From the NCBI RefSeq assembly GCF_014695395.1, contig NZ_JACJOF010000010.1, positions 213,336 to 277,335 on the forward strand: a stretch of DNA of 64,000 nucleotides, written 5' to 3'. Below, in pieces: positions 7,901-15,772 of the stretch. A program made the position numbers and the translations under genes. A model generated the notes under the pieces. It saw only the letters and a list, made by a program, of their open reading frames with translations, was not told the DNA's origin and searched no databases. The DNA is from Nodosilinea sp. FACHB-131. Lineage in GTDB: Bacteria > Cyanobacteriota > Cyanobacteriia > Phormidesmidales > Phormidesmidaceae. The stretch's first letter is position 1, and every line of letters starts with the position of its first letter.

Positions 7901-10214
7901 TCGCCGGTTGATTTACGGTGAGGAGTCCCACATCTTTTCATCCAACCGCAACTACACCAAAGATGGCGCCGTTGTTCACAGCGAATGGTACAACTCCAGT
8001 CTGAGAGACGAATCGGGACGGATGACCTCAATCTTGTCTCTGGTGCTGGATGTCACCGAACGCAAGCGCGTCGAAGACGAACGCAAGCGCGCCGAGCAGG
8101 AGCGCGAACAGTTGCTCGGCCGGGAACGCGTGGCCCGAGCCCAGGCCGAAGCCGCCCAACAGCAGTTGGCCACCCTCGTTGACACCTCCCCAATTGGCCT
8201 CGCGCTATTAGACGATGAGCAGCGGTTTATCGCCATCAACGCCGCTATGGCTGAGATCAATGGGCTACCCCGTGACCATCACCTGGGTAAGTCGGTTGCA
8301 GATCTATTTGGTGCCTCTGACCCCGCGATCGTCGACGTTATTCGCCAGATTTATGCCACGGGTGAGCCGTTTATCTCGCCCAACCTGCCCCTCAATGCCC
8401 CTGGCCATGAGGATCGCCGCCCCGGCTATTACGACGTTTACTATCTACCAACGGTTGACTCCCATCAGCGGGTAGAGGGGCTTTTGGCCTATGTTATCGA
8501 TGTCACAGAGCGCGTCAAGCTAGAGCGTGCTCAGCAGTATTTGGCTGAGTCGAGCGCCGTGCTGGCATCATCTCTCGACTACCAAACCACCCTAGAGAAA
8601 GTTGCTCAGCTCACCGTCCCGAAACTGGCCGACTGGTGTACCGTCCACATCGTGGAGGAGAATGGTGCCATTGACCAAATTGCCGTAGCGCACGTTGACC
8701 CAGCCAAGCTGGAATGGGCTCATCAGATCCGAGATAAGTATCCCTTAGATCCGGAGTCAGAGCGCGGCGCGGCCCTGACCCTGCGCACCGGCCAATCAGA
8801 CCTTGTGCCTGAAATTCCCGATGAGCTGTTGGTCCATGCCGCTAAAGACCCTGAGCACTTAGAGATTTTGCGGCAGGTTGGCTTTAGCTCAGTGATGACG
8901 GTGCCGCTGCGCACCCAAGACCGCGTTATGGGCGTGATCTCGTTTATCTCGGCTGAGTCGGGCCGCCGCTACACCACCGCAGATCTGCAGCTCGCCGAAG
9001 AATTGGCGCACCGGGCTTCCCTAGCGATCGAAAATGCTCAGCTCTACCAGGCCGCCCAGCGCGATCGAACCAAAGCACAAACCGCCAACCGCATCAAAGA
9101 TGAATTCCTGGCCGTGCTGTCCCATGAGTTGCGATCGCCCCTGAACCCGATTTTGGGCTGGGCCAGAATCTTGCGCAGCCGGCAACTGGATACGACCAAA
9201 ACGGAGCAAGCCTTAGAAACCATTGAGCGCAACGCCAAACTCCAGGCTCAGCTGATCGAAGACTTGCTAGATGTTTCCCGCATTTTGCAGGGCAAGATGA
9301 CCTTGAATATTGCCCCCGTGAGTTTAGTCGCGACCATTGAAGCGGCCGCTGAAACCGTGCGACTAGCGGCTGAAGCCAAACGGATTCATATTCAAACCAC
9401 GCTGCATGCGATCGCGGGCCAGGTTTTGGGCGACACCAATCGGCTCCAGCAGGTGGTTTGGAACCTGCTCTCCAATGCGGTTAAATTCACCCCAGCGGGT
9501 GGGCAAGTCGTCATCACCCTGGAGCAGGTTGACGCCTATGCTCAAATTCAGGTGAGAGATACCGGCAAAGGCATTCATGCAGAATTTTTGCCCCACGTGT
9601 TTGATTATTTCCGCCAAGAAGACGGCACCACCACCCGCCAGTTTGGCGGCCTGGGCTTGGGCCTGGCGATCGTGCGTCAGCTCACCGAACTGCACGGCGG
9701 GATGGTTTGGGCCGACAGCCCAGGCCAAAACCTGGGCGCGACCTTCACCGTACTGCTCCCCCTCAACCTAGCAAAGCCGGATCAACGGTCTGCCGCTGAG
9801 CCCCTAAAAAAAGCGACCGACTTAACTGGGCTACGGGTCTTGGTGGTAGACGACGAGGTCGACATGCGAGAGCTGGCGTCCTTCGTCCTCACCCAGGCGG
9901 GGGCTGAGGTAACCGTTGCCGCCTCAGCTATGCAGGCCCTCGGTCGACTCAATCAGGCTGTGCCCGACCTGTTGCTGTGCGACATCGGCATGCCAGAAAT
10001 GAATGGCTACGCGCTGATTCAGCAGATCCGCAAAAGACGCCATGACCAGGGTGGCAATATTCCTGCGATCGCCCTGACGGCCTATGCGGGAGAGATCAAT
10101 CAGCAGCATGCCCTAGACGCTGGCTTTCAGCTGCATCTGGCCAAACCCATTGAACCAGACCTGCTGGTGAGCGCGATCGCCACGCTAGTGAAACCTCAAC
10201 CGAAAGAATGCTAG
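4911..10214 (+). CDS. Hybrid sensor histidine kinase with RHH, 7 PAS, 2 GAF, HisKA, HATPase and receiver domains
   Basis: This very large (1767 residues) soluble sensor kinase has no transmembrane segment. Residues about 17-55 (KHRFSLSLTQTAW, then DQAAQQRGISRSEVIEQFARSL) resemble a CopG/ribbon-helix-helix segment, followed by a short coiled coil. PAS-like modules lie near 104-208, 230-353, 372-493, 504-616, 806-923, 938-1051 and 1087-1201. Most end in the DITERK-type motif. GAF domains lie near 638-793 and 1211-1380. The HisKA phospho-acceptor is His1405 in SHELRSPL. The ATPase has the N box (NRLQQVVWNLLSNAVKF, near 1510), DTGKGI and GGLGLGLAIV. A C-terminal receiver starts near 1640 with phospho-acceptor Asp1691 (LLCDIGMPEMNG) and KP at its end. 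Both signalling residues are intact. No partner regulator is adjacent; the output is presumably a phosphorelay. Ligands are unknown. Confidence 0.9.
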   Translation: MKRDPSGKFVNNWERETKHRFSLSLTQTAWRSLDQAAQQRGISRSEVIEQFARSLEAEPAARDHEANAQIAQLRNQLLGLQRQNQALEARLAHTPSQVDRATEHKVVAILESITDAFVAFDRHWHYTYVNQAAAQILHKAPEDLIGRHVWNDVFPELVGGVAYVAMHQAIAEQIPVAWEEFSEPLQRCLEVKAYPAAEGVTVYFRDVTERKQADVERERLLRELETEHAQFEAVLRQMPAGVLIAEAGSNRLVLANEQAKQTLGYSYEQSYELEAYVPLTPFDAFRPDGQKYEPHEYPLPRSLRTGEVITGEEMELRQEDGQRTVITVNAAPILDRQGQILAAAVVFQDITERQQTEKLLRQQAEHLENQQKWLEAVLDLMPTPTTFIDPETAKVIFANRIANELAGGDLPKNKSLEEYADAYYCTNAQGDRVATDQMPAVLIARGERLQNVEMNWHTPGGVRATLCWGETLPAMYGHGAIGIVMFQDVTRLKQIEANLRQAEERLHLALSSAQMVAWDVDLETEQVVCSPNAEEIWGMQVGTADEFRAFIHPDDRPLLRQATVDALGGNQTFAQEYRVVTPDGQVRWLKGQGQVYLNESGQAVRMAGVSLNITDRKHIEANRETLLAELQRKEQQQQFLIELNDAARTLQDSEEIVWQVVNATGKHFNVTRCAYGEIDAVQEHVIVDRDYCDGVISVVGKHHMDSFGAEIIAELKQGKTIVVNDVNCDPRTAGAGAAAFAAIETQSLLCVPLVKRGRFVALLVLHHAAPRAWTADDVALLERIASKTWLAVERSRAEAELRESEARLQLALNIGRMGTWEWDMQTNISRWSAGHFTILGFEPYECVPSYEMWASRIHPDDLSAVQAKLQQAIQERTEYHQEYRLRWPDGAIRWVEARGQFSYDAQGQPRQSIGAVIDITERKQAEEALHQALQKLNFHVENTPMAVIEWDCDFRVTRWSAGAERILGWQAEEMLGKTLAEIPLVYEDDLEPVTEACRRLIYGEESHIFSSNRNYTKDGAVVHSEWYNSSLRDESGRMTSILSLVLDVTERKRVEDERKRAEQEREQLLGRERVARAQAEAAQQQLATLVDTSPIGLALLDDEQRFIAINAAMAEINGLPRDHHLGKSVADLFGASDPAIVDVIRQIYATGEPFISPNLPLNAPGHEDRRPGYYDVYYLPTVDSHQRVEGLLAYVIDVTERVKLERAQQYLAESSAVLASSLDYQTTLEKVAQLTVPKLADWCTVHIVEENGAIDQIAVAHVDPAKLEWAHQIRDKYPLDPESERGAALTLRTGQSDLVPEIPDELLVHAAKDPEHLEILRQVGFSSVMTVPLRTQDRVMGVISFISAESGRRYTTADLQLAEELAHRASLAIENAQLYQAAQRDRTKAQTANRIKDEFLAVLSHELRSPLNPILGWARILRSRQLDTTKTEQALETIERNAKLQAQLIEDLLDVSRILQGKMTLNIAPVSLVATIEAAAETVRLAAEAKRIHIQTTLHAIAGQVLGDTNRLQQVVWNLLSNAVKFTPAGGQVVITLEQVDAYAQIQVRDTGKGIHAEFLPHVFDYFRQEDGTTTRQFGGLGLGLAIVRQLTELHGGMVWADSPGQNLGATFTVLLPLNLAKPDQRSAAEPLKKATDLTGLRVLVVDDEVDMRELASFVLTQAGAEVTVAASAMQALGRLNQAVPDLLLCDIGMPEMNGYALIQQIRKRRHDQGGNIPAIALTAYAGEINQQHALDAGFQLHLAKPIEPDLLVSAIATLVKPQPKEC

Positions 10215-10278
10215 CGTCGCTTCCGCACCGGCTCTGGGGGTGGGCGATAATACCCTCGGTTTCTTTGCCCCACCAACC

Positions 10279-11232
10279 ATGCTGCAATACGTGCGATCGC
10301 GCCTGCTGCCCTACCTGCGTACCCAGGTGCTGCCCTCCAAACCCGCCCAGCTCCTCATTCAAACTTGGCTGAAGTGGGATCGCGACAACGTCCCCGGCAT
10401 GGCGGCGGCGCTGTCATACTACGCGCTGTTTTCGCTGTTTCCGCTGCTGTTGGTGATTCTCGGCGTGGTGGGGGCGCTGGTTGGCCCTGATTCGGAAGCT
10501 TTCACCGCCATTCAGGAAATCATTGTGCGCTACTTGCCTCCCGAAGTGCACGACCTGATTAAAGACACCATCATCGCCCTCAACGAAAACAGCGTCGGGG
10601 CAGGGCTGATTGGCTTTGGCATTCTGCTGTTTGCCGCCAGCACTATCTTTGCAATTTTGAAGCGATCGGTGAACAAAATCTGGGAAACCCCTAGCCGCGT
10701 CAGCGAAGCTGGGTCGCCGGCCCGCATGGCGCTGTTTTTTATTGTTAACAAACTGTCGGCCTTTGTGCTGGTACTGGCCACAGCGCTGCTGCTGCTGGCC
10801 TCGCTGCTGTCGCAAATTGTCATCAAGATCATTCTCACTCTGGTGAATACGTTTCAGGCCACCTTTGATCTGCTCACGATTGACGAAGTGATTTTGAGCA
10901 AAAGCCTAGAGGCGGGCTGGTCGTTTTTGGCGCTCGGTTTTGCGATCGCTGGGCTATTCCGCATTCTGCCCTCAATCAAACTCTCCTGGCGCGACATTTG
11001 GCCCGGTGCCCTGCTCACCACCCTGCTGTTGGCGGCCTTGCAGTGGCTGGTCAGCAACAGCGTCATTAGCCTGGGCAGCCGCTTCGTCTCCTACGGCGTG
11101 ATCGGCAGCGTGATGATTTTGATGCTGTGGATCTTTTTGGCCTGCCAAATTTTCTTTGCGGGCTGCGAGTTTTCGTTTGTGTATGCCCATCTGTTTGGCA
11201 CCAAACGGCGAGCTGCGCGGTTTGGGGAATAG
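10279..11232 (+). CDS. YihY/BrkB (UPF0761) family membrane protein
   Basis: This 317-residue integral membrane protein has about six hydrophobic segments. It carries the family signature AAALSYYALFSLFPLLLVILG near residue 40 (two overlapping pieces, NVPGMAAALSYYALF and SLFPLLLVILG) and an ERFVSYGVIGS-like C-terminal segment (SRFVSYGVIGSVMILMLW). The family (formerly annotated ribonuclease BN) is of uncertain function. The ATG at 10279 is preferred over an in-frame GTG at 10240, which falls within a GATAAT stretch that could be a -10 element. It follows the kinase by 64 nt on the same strand and could be co-transcribed. Confidence 0.85.
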   Translation: MLQYVRSRLLPYLRTQVLPSKPAQLLIQTWLKWDRDNVPGMAAALSYYALFSLFPLLLVILGVVGALVGPDSEAFTAIQEIIVRYLPPEVHDLIKDTIIALNENSVGAGLIGFGILLFAASTIFAILKRSVNKIWETPSRVSEAGSPARMALFFIVNKLSAFVLVLATALLLLASLLSQIVIKIILTLVNTFQATFDLLTIDEVILSKSLEAGWSFLALGFAIAGLFRILPSIKLSWRDIWPGALLTTLLLAALQWLVSNSVISLGSRFVSYGVIGSVMILMLWIFLACQIFFAGCEFSFVYAHLFGTKRRAARFGE

Positions 11233-11294
11233 AAACACAGCCGACTGGGCCACCGCCATCGATACTAGAAAGACTTAGCCTAACGGAGACTGAT

Positions 11295-11930
11295 ATGCCC
11301 GATTTAGCAACGCTTGGTCTGTTTTTTACCGCCGCTTTTATCCTCAGCATTACGCCAGGGCCGGGCATTCTTTACACGCTGGCTCGCAGTCTCAACGGCG
11401 GCAAATCTGAGGGCATTTCGTCAGCCCTGGGCCTGTTTGTCGGCGGGCTGGTGCATGTTTTCGCCGCCGCCGTCGGCATTTCTAGCCTGTTGATGACTTC
11501 GGCTATGGCGTTCGCTCTGGTGAAATACGCCGGGGCGGCTTACCTGATTTATTTGGGGCTAAAAACTCTATTGAGTCGAGACAGGCTACTCGTCAAGGCT
11601 GACGCCGCCGTGCCGCCAACTCGTCGCGGCAGCGCGTTTTATCAGGGCGTGATTACTGAGGTGCTCAACCCGAAGACGGCGCTGTTTTTCTTGGCCTTTA
11701 TTCCGCAGTTTATCAATGTTGAAAGCGGCAGTGTTTTTACTCAGTTTTTGGTGCTGGGTTTGATTACAGACTTTTTGAATCTGGCGGTGGATGTTTTTGT
11801 CGCGTCTTTTGCCGGGCCGATTGGGCAAAAAATGCGGGCGAGCGGCAGCTTTAGACGCGGTCAGCGCATCACATCGGGCTGCACCATGATTGGTCTGGGC
11901 GCGTATGTGGCGATTGCCGATCAGAACTAG
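11295..11930 (+). CDS. LysE/RhtB family amino-acid exporter
   Basis: This 211-residue membrane protein has the LysE fold. The N-terminal helix contains FILSITPGPGILYTLARSL, the family's hallmark PGP motif. It is followed by GLFVGGLVHVFAAAVGIS and VLNPKTALFFLAFIPQF. It is predicted to export an amino acid or derivative by proton antiport. The specific substrate cannot be read from sequence. The ATG at 11295 has an upstream purine-rich AACGGAGAC sequence (from 11282) at suitable spacing. A longer in-frame extension overlaps the preceding gene and has no family match, so it was rejected. Confidence 0.88.
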   Translation: MPDLATLGLFFTAAFILSITPGPGILYTLARSLNGGKSEGISSALGLFVGGLVHVFAAAVGISSLLMTSAMAFALVKYAGAAYLIYLGLKTLLSRDRLLVKADAAVPPTRRGSAFYQGVITEVLNPKTALFFLAFIPQFINVESGSVFTQFLVLGLITDFLNLAVDVFVASFAGPIGQKMRASGSFRRGQRITSGCTMIGLGAYVAIADQN

Positions 11931-11996
11931 CAGCTTGAGCAATCAACGATGCTGTTGGTGCGTGTGTTGGGTGAACTAATCAGGGGAAAAGATTCA

Positions 11997-12551
11997 ATGG
12001 TGAGCTTTAGAGTAGTGCTGGTTGGTTTGAGCCTGGCCATGCTGTCGGCCTGTGCCACCCAAGCGCCAGCGACTAGCCCGGTAGCCACTGTCCCTGCCCA
12101 AGAACGGTTTGGCGACCGCCCCGGCGTCACCGTTTTAGCCGCAGCCCCAGCTGCTGCGGTGCAGGGGCAAACCCTCTACGTGCCGGTGTATTCCGAGATT
12201 TTTGATTCCGAGGCCGATCGCACCTTTCAGCTGACGGTGACTCTGAGCTTGCGCAACAGCGATCGCCGCCAGCCCATCATTCTCACCACGCTGGATTACT
12301 ACAACTCGGGGGGCGATCGCGTCGTCACCTACCTCGATGCGCCCATTCAGCTCGGCCCCTTGGCCTCCACCGAAGTCGTTGTCGACCGCACCAACGTCGC
12401 CGGCGGGGTAGGGGCCAACTTCATCGTCACCTGGCAATCCGTCGCCCCCGTCAGCGCCCCCGTCATCGAAGCAGTGATGATCAGCACCGCCTCTCAGCAG
12501 GGCCTTTCCTTCGTCAGCCCCGCCCGCGTGATCGAAGAACTGCAACCCTAG
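11997..12551 (+). CDS. DUF3124 family lipoprotein
   Basis: This 184-residue protein has a lipoprotein signal peptide (MVSFRVVLVGLSLAMLSAC, lipobox LSAC). The mature part matches DUF3124, with LYVPVYSEIFD and LRNSDRRQPIILTTLDYYN followed by LDAPIQLGPLASTEVVVD. The family is a predicted periplasmic or membrane-anchored beta-sandwich of unknown role. The ATG at 11997 was chosen because it begins the signal peptide. An in-frame ATG at 11949 would add 16 residues ahead of it. It follows the exporter gene by 66 nt. Confidence 0.8.
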   Translation: MVSFRVVLVGLSLAMLSACATQAPATSPVATVPAQERFGDRPGVTVLAAAPAAAVQGQTLYVPVYSEIFDSEADRTFQLTVTLSLRNSDRRQPIILTTLDYYNSGGDRVVTYLDAPIQLGPLASTEVVVDRTNVAGGVGANFIVTWQSVAPVSAPVIEAVMISTASQQGLSFVSPARVIEELQP

Positions 12552-13148
12552 GACAAACAGCGGCGTCGAGATGGCCTAGCCCAACCCTGGCCGACAACGC
12601 CATCACCCGCTCATGTCTTGCCGTAGCTCGCCGCCGCATCGCTATGTCATGGCCTGGATATAGCGATGCAGCACCTGGTTATAGAATACGATCGCCCTGC
12701 AATCCTAAAACAACCCCTGGGTATAGCAAAGCAGCCCTTGGTTATACGATGCGATCGCTCCGCATTGCTATGTCATGGCCTGGATATAGAGAAACAGCAC
12801 TTGGTTATAGGATGCGATCGCTCTACATCGCTATGTCACCGACTTGACATGACAGAACATCATCTGGAGGTAGCCTACGATTGCCCTGCTTCGCTGTGAC
12901 ATCATTTTGATATGACATGCAATGGCGAAGCCAGAGATAGCAAAAGAACGAAAATAGAAGAGCGGAAAAACGTCAGATAGGCCCAAGTCTTAGCAGTTTA
13001 GGCTGTCCTAATTTGGACTTCACCGGCTTGTAGCTCACGACGTGTCAGAAACCGGAAATCAATCCAGCGATCGCCCCCCTTCCCCATATCCCCTAACTCA
13101 CCTACCCTCCCACCCTCTACTCCCCACCCCCTCACCCTCCCACTTCCC
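12552..13148. other. Spacer: 21-nt tandem array plus pyrimidine-rich leader, no supported gene
   Basis: This 597-nt spacer has three parts. About 12552-12631 shows no recognisable feature. 12632-12904 is a 21-nt period array listed separately. 12905-13070 is AT-richer and may contain the promoter for the threonine aldolase gene. 13071-13148 is almost purely C/T with occasional A and abuts the ATG. Open frames through the array encode only heptapeptide repeats. Confidence 0.6.
12632..12904. repeat. 21-nt period tandem array 2 (about 13 units, 63-nt higher-order period)
   Basis: Units start every 21 nt from 12632 to 12884. Recurrent cores are CCTGGATATAG (12653, and again at 12779), CTTGGTTATA...GATGCGATCG (12737 and 12800, related to 12674), and GCATTGCTATGTCA (12758, related to 12632 and 12821). 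Like units recur every 63 nt (three units), giving a higher-order repeat. The register is kept through the last, degenerate units. HIP1-like GCGATCGC cores are embedded in some units. Confidence 0.85.
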
Positions 13149-14207
13149 ATGTCCACCATCCACCCCGCCACCGACTTCCGCTCCGACACCGTCACTTGGC
13201 CCACCCCCACCATGGTCGAGGCCATGGCCACCGCCGAGCTAGGGGATGACGTCTACGGCGAAGACCCCACCGTCAACGAGCTAGAGGCCCTGGCCGCCAA
13301 CCTGCTGGGCAAAGAGGCGGGGCTATTTGTCACCAGCGGCACCCAAGGCAACCTAATCGCCGCCCTCACCCACGCCCAGCGCGGCGACGAAGCCATCCTC
13401 GGCGAAGACGCCCACACCTTCTGCTGGGAGGCCGGGGGCATCGCCGTGCTGGGCGGCATCACCACTCGCCCACTGCCCACCGACAGCCGGGGGCGCATGG
13501 CGATCGATCAGATCAAAGCGGCAATTCGAGTGGATAATCCACACCTGCCCCACAGCCGTTTGGTGCTGCTCGAAAACAGCTCTGGCGGCAACAATGGCGC
13601 GGCGATCGCGCCCGACTACTTCGCGGCGATCGGCACCCTGGCCCAAACGCATCATCTCAAGGTGCATTTAGATGGAGCGCGGCTGTTTAATGCCGTCACT
13701 GCCCTTGGGGTCGAGCCGACCGACATCACCGCCCATGTCGATTCGGTGAGCGTGTGCCTCAGCAAGGGGCTGTGCGCTCCGGTGGGCTCCCTGCTGGTGG
13801 GCAGCGAGGCGTTTATTCACCAGGCCCGCCGCCACCGCAAGCTGCTGGGCGGCGGCATGCGCCAGGCCGGTGGGCTAGCCGCAGCGGGCATCATTGCCCT
13901 CAAAACCATGACTCAGCGATTGCAGACCGATCACGACAATGCCCAGGCTCTGGCCCAGGGGTTAGCCACAATTCCAGGCATTGACATTGACTCAGCGGTG
14001 GTCGAAACCAATATGGTGTTTTTTGACCTAGCCGAGGAGGTAGCTATTTCTCCAGAGACCCTGATCAAAGCGCTGAAGGTTGAGTACGGGCTGCATATCG
14101 GCGGGTATGGCGATCGCCGCCTGCGGGCCGTCACCCACTACTGGATTGAGCTACCCCAGGTCGAGCGGCTGATAGCGGCCATGCGCACCATTCTGACCCG
14201 GCATTGA
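13149..14207 (+). CDS. ltaE: Low-specificity L-threonine aldolase
   Basis: This 352-residue PLP enzyme of the beta-eliminating lyase family cleaves L-threonine/allo-threonine to glycine and acetaldehyde. Motifs visible: DFRSDTVTWPT at the N-terminus, GDDVYGEDPTVNELE, the LHLDGARLFNA-like PLP-aspartate region (LKVHLDGARLFNA), and the Schiff-base lysine Lys206 in SVCLSKGLCAPVGS. This is followed by HRKLLGGGMRQAG. Length is typical. The ATG at 13149 follows a long pyrimidine tract with no purine Shine-Dalgarno. In cyanobacteria it could contribute to glycine supply. It is monocistronic. Confidence 0.9.
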   Translation: MSTIHPATDFRSDTVTWPTPTMVEAMATAELGDDVYGEDPTVNELEALAANLLGKEAGLFVTSGTQGNLIAALTHAQRGDEAILGEDAHTFCWEAGGIAVLGGITTRPLPTDSRGRMAIDQIKAAIRVDNPHLPHSRLVLLENSSGGNNGAAIAPDYFAAIGTLAQTHHLKVHLDGARLFNAVTALGVEPTDITAHVDSVSVCLSKGLCAPVGSLLVGSEAFIHQARRHRKLLGGGMRQAGGLAAAGIIALKTMTQRLQTDHDNAQALAQGLATIPGIDIDSAVVETNMVFFDLAEEVAISPETLIKALKVEYGLHIGGYGDRRLRAVTHYWIELPQVERLIAAMRTILTRH

Positions 14208-14249
14208 CCCCAGCAGCAGGACAATCGCGGCAAGGGTGTAGGGTTTAAG

Positions 14250-14388
14250 GAGCGTGGTCCGCAACCACCTTCGGGACGCTAAGCCTTAAGGGATCCAGCT
14301 GCAGCGATCGCGCTGCTGGTTGCGCTACACCCCAGACCTGGCTAAACTTAGCCCAGCAAACTGACCCACCCCTCTTAACCGGCCCCCT
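14250..14388. other. Spacer with stem-loop between ltaE and cobH
   Basis: TTAAGGAGCGT pairs with ACGCTAAGCCTTAA with a small bulge. It is followed by an extended HIP1 palindrome (GCAGCGATCGCGCTGC). The hairpin lies 3' of ltaE and may be its terminator or a repeat remnant. Confidence 0.35.
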
Positions 14389-15009
14389 ATGGAATGGCAT
14401 GTGACCGATGCCCAAAGCCTGCGTGTGATTGACTCCGAAATTGGCGACCACAGCTTCTCGCCGTCGGAATACGAAATTGTGCGCCGGGTAATCTATGCCA
14501 CCGCCGACTTTGCCTTCAAAGATCTCATTCATTTCTCTGACCAAGCGCTGCAGTCGGGGGCCGCAGCCCTAGCAGCCCGCACCACCATCATTGTCGATGT
14601 GCCCATGGTGCAGGTGGGCATTACCCCCTGCATTCAGAACACGTTTGCCAACCCGGTCTATTGCAGCATGGATGCTTTGACCCGCCCTCAGAAGGGCAAA
14701 AGTCAAGCCTCATGGGGGGTAGAAACCCTGGCCCAGCGCTACCCCGAAGGTGTCTTTGTGATCGGAGCTTCTGAGGCGGCCCTGTCTACCCTGGTAGACC
14801 TAATCGACGCCGAAAAGGTGCGCCCAGCCTTAGTAGTAGCCACCCCCGCCGGGTTCATCGAAACCGCCGTGCTCAAAGCCCGCCTGCAAGACACCATGGT
14901 GCCCCACGTCAGCATTAACGGTCGCAAAGGCAGCGCTGTGGTGGCCGCTGCGATCGTCAACGGCCTGGTTGACCTAGCCTGGCAGGCCTATGGCAAAGAG
15001 AGTCCCTAG
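14389..15009 (+). CDS. cobH: Precorrin-8X methylmutase
   Basis: This 206-residue CobH/CbiC protein moves the C-11 methyl group to C-12, converting precorrin-8 to hydrogenobyrinate (or the cobalt equivalent) in corrin synthesis. Visible motifs are VRRVIYATADF near residue 35, TTIIVDVPMVQVGI near 65, FVIGASEAALSTL, and ALVVATPAGFIETA with NGRKGSAVVAAAIVNGL at the C-terminus. The last contains the family's conserved glycine-rich end. Length is normal. No other cobalamin gene is adjacent, as is common in cyanobacteria, where these genes are scattered. No cobalamin riboswitch was recognised upstream. Confidence 0.92.
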   Translation: MEWHVTDAQSLRVIDSEIGDHSFSPSEYEIVRRVIYATADFAFKDLIHFSDQALQSGAAALAARTTIIVDVPMVQVGITPCIQNTFANPVYCSMDALTRPQKGKSQASWGVETLAQRYPEGVFVIGASEAALSTLVDLIDAEKVRPALVVATPAGFIETAVLKARLQDTMVPHVSINGRKGSAVVAAAIVNGLVDLAWQAYGKESP

Positions 15010-15041
15010 GGAGTGCAGCAGATTTCGGGTGCAAGGTGCAG

Positions 15042-15080
15042 GGTACAGGGTATAAAGGCTATTCCCTTTAACCCTGTACC
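15042..15080. terminator. Bidirectional hairpin between convergent cobH and pentapeptide gene
   Basis: GGTACAGGGT (15042-15051) plus TAAAGG (15053-15058) pairs with CCTTTA plus ACCCTGTACC (15065-15080). This gives a 16-bp stem with one bulged A and a 6-nt loop. It sits between two convergent genes, as expected for a shared terminator, although no long T-tract follows. Confidence 0.55.
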
Positions 15081-15128
15081 TTCGGCCTTAAACCCTATAC
15101 CCCACCTACCCTTGCCTAAAGCCACCAT

Positions 15129-15683
15129 TTAACAGTCGCGGTTCTCGATCGCGCCATCGGGCATGGTGGTATTGCAAAACCGCACCATGCTGCGGTTGAC
15201 ACCGCGTAGATTAGCGCCCTTGAGGTTGGCTCCTTTCATATTGGCGGACCCCAAGGTGACGCTGAGCATGACTGCACCACTCAGATTGGCATCGGTGAGG
15301 TTGGCGTCGGTGAGGTTGGCCTGGGTCATCTCCACGTTGGAGAGGTCAGCCCCAGAGAGATTTGCATCGGGCAAGTTAGCGCCGTTCATTTGAGCCCCGG
15401 CTAGGTTAGCACCGCTGAGGTTGGCCCCTTCCATATCGCTGAGCATGAGGTTAGCTTTCCCCAGGTCAGCTCCGGCCAAATTGGCCCTAGTGAGCACCGC
15501 AATTTTGAGGTTGGCCCCAGTTAGATCGGCGTTGCTGAGCTCGGCCTCATTGAGAATGCACACCTGGCACTTTTTGGTTTCGAGCAGCTTTTGCACATCG
15601 TCGGGAATGGCGGCTTCGGCGGGGGCAAAGCTCAGGCTCCAGAGCATGAGGGCAAGGGCCAGCATGGCCAGTAGGCGTTTCAT
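15129..15683 (-). CDS. Exported pentapeptide-repeat protein
   Basis: This 184-residue protein has a signal peptide (MKRLLAMLALALMLWSLSF, then APAEA cleavage). It continues with IPDDVQKLLETKKCQVC and about 20 pentapeptide repeats of the A(D/N)Lxx type, which fold as a right-handed quadrilateral beta-helix. A short C-terminal cap contains two cysteines. The start at 15683 is chosen because it begins the signal peptide; the frame extends upstream but overlaps the next gene. Such proteins are abundant in cyanobacterial lumen/periplasm and mostly of unknown function. The CxxC pair near residue 40 plus C-terminal Cys could be disulfide-bonded. Confidence 0.85.
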   Translation of the reverse strand: MKRLLAMLALALMLWSLSFAPAEAAIPDDVQKLLETKKCQVCILNEAELSNADLTGANLKIAVLTRANLAGADLGKANLMLSDMEGANLSGANLAGAQMNGANLPDANLSGADLSNVEMTQANLTDANLTDANLSGAVMLSVTLGSANMKGANLKGANLRGVNRSMVRFCNTTMPDGAIENRDC

Positions 15684-15772
15684 AGTCAGCAACAATCCTG
15701 TAAGGCGGGTCTTGGTTATTCTCCCATTCAATGGGATACATAGGGGGCAACCGGAGCGGCTAAGCGACCTGG

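Noticed and set aside
12632..12904. CRISPR array
   Set aside because: Period is 21 nt with no separate spacers and units diverge gradually; no cas genes in the window.
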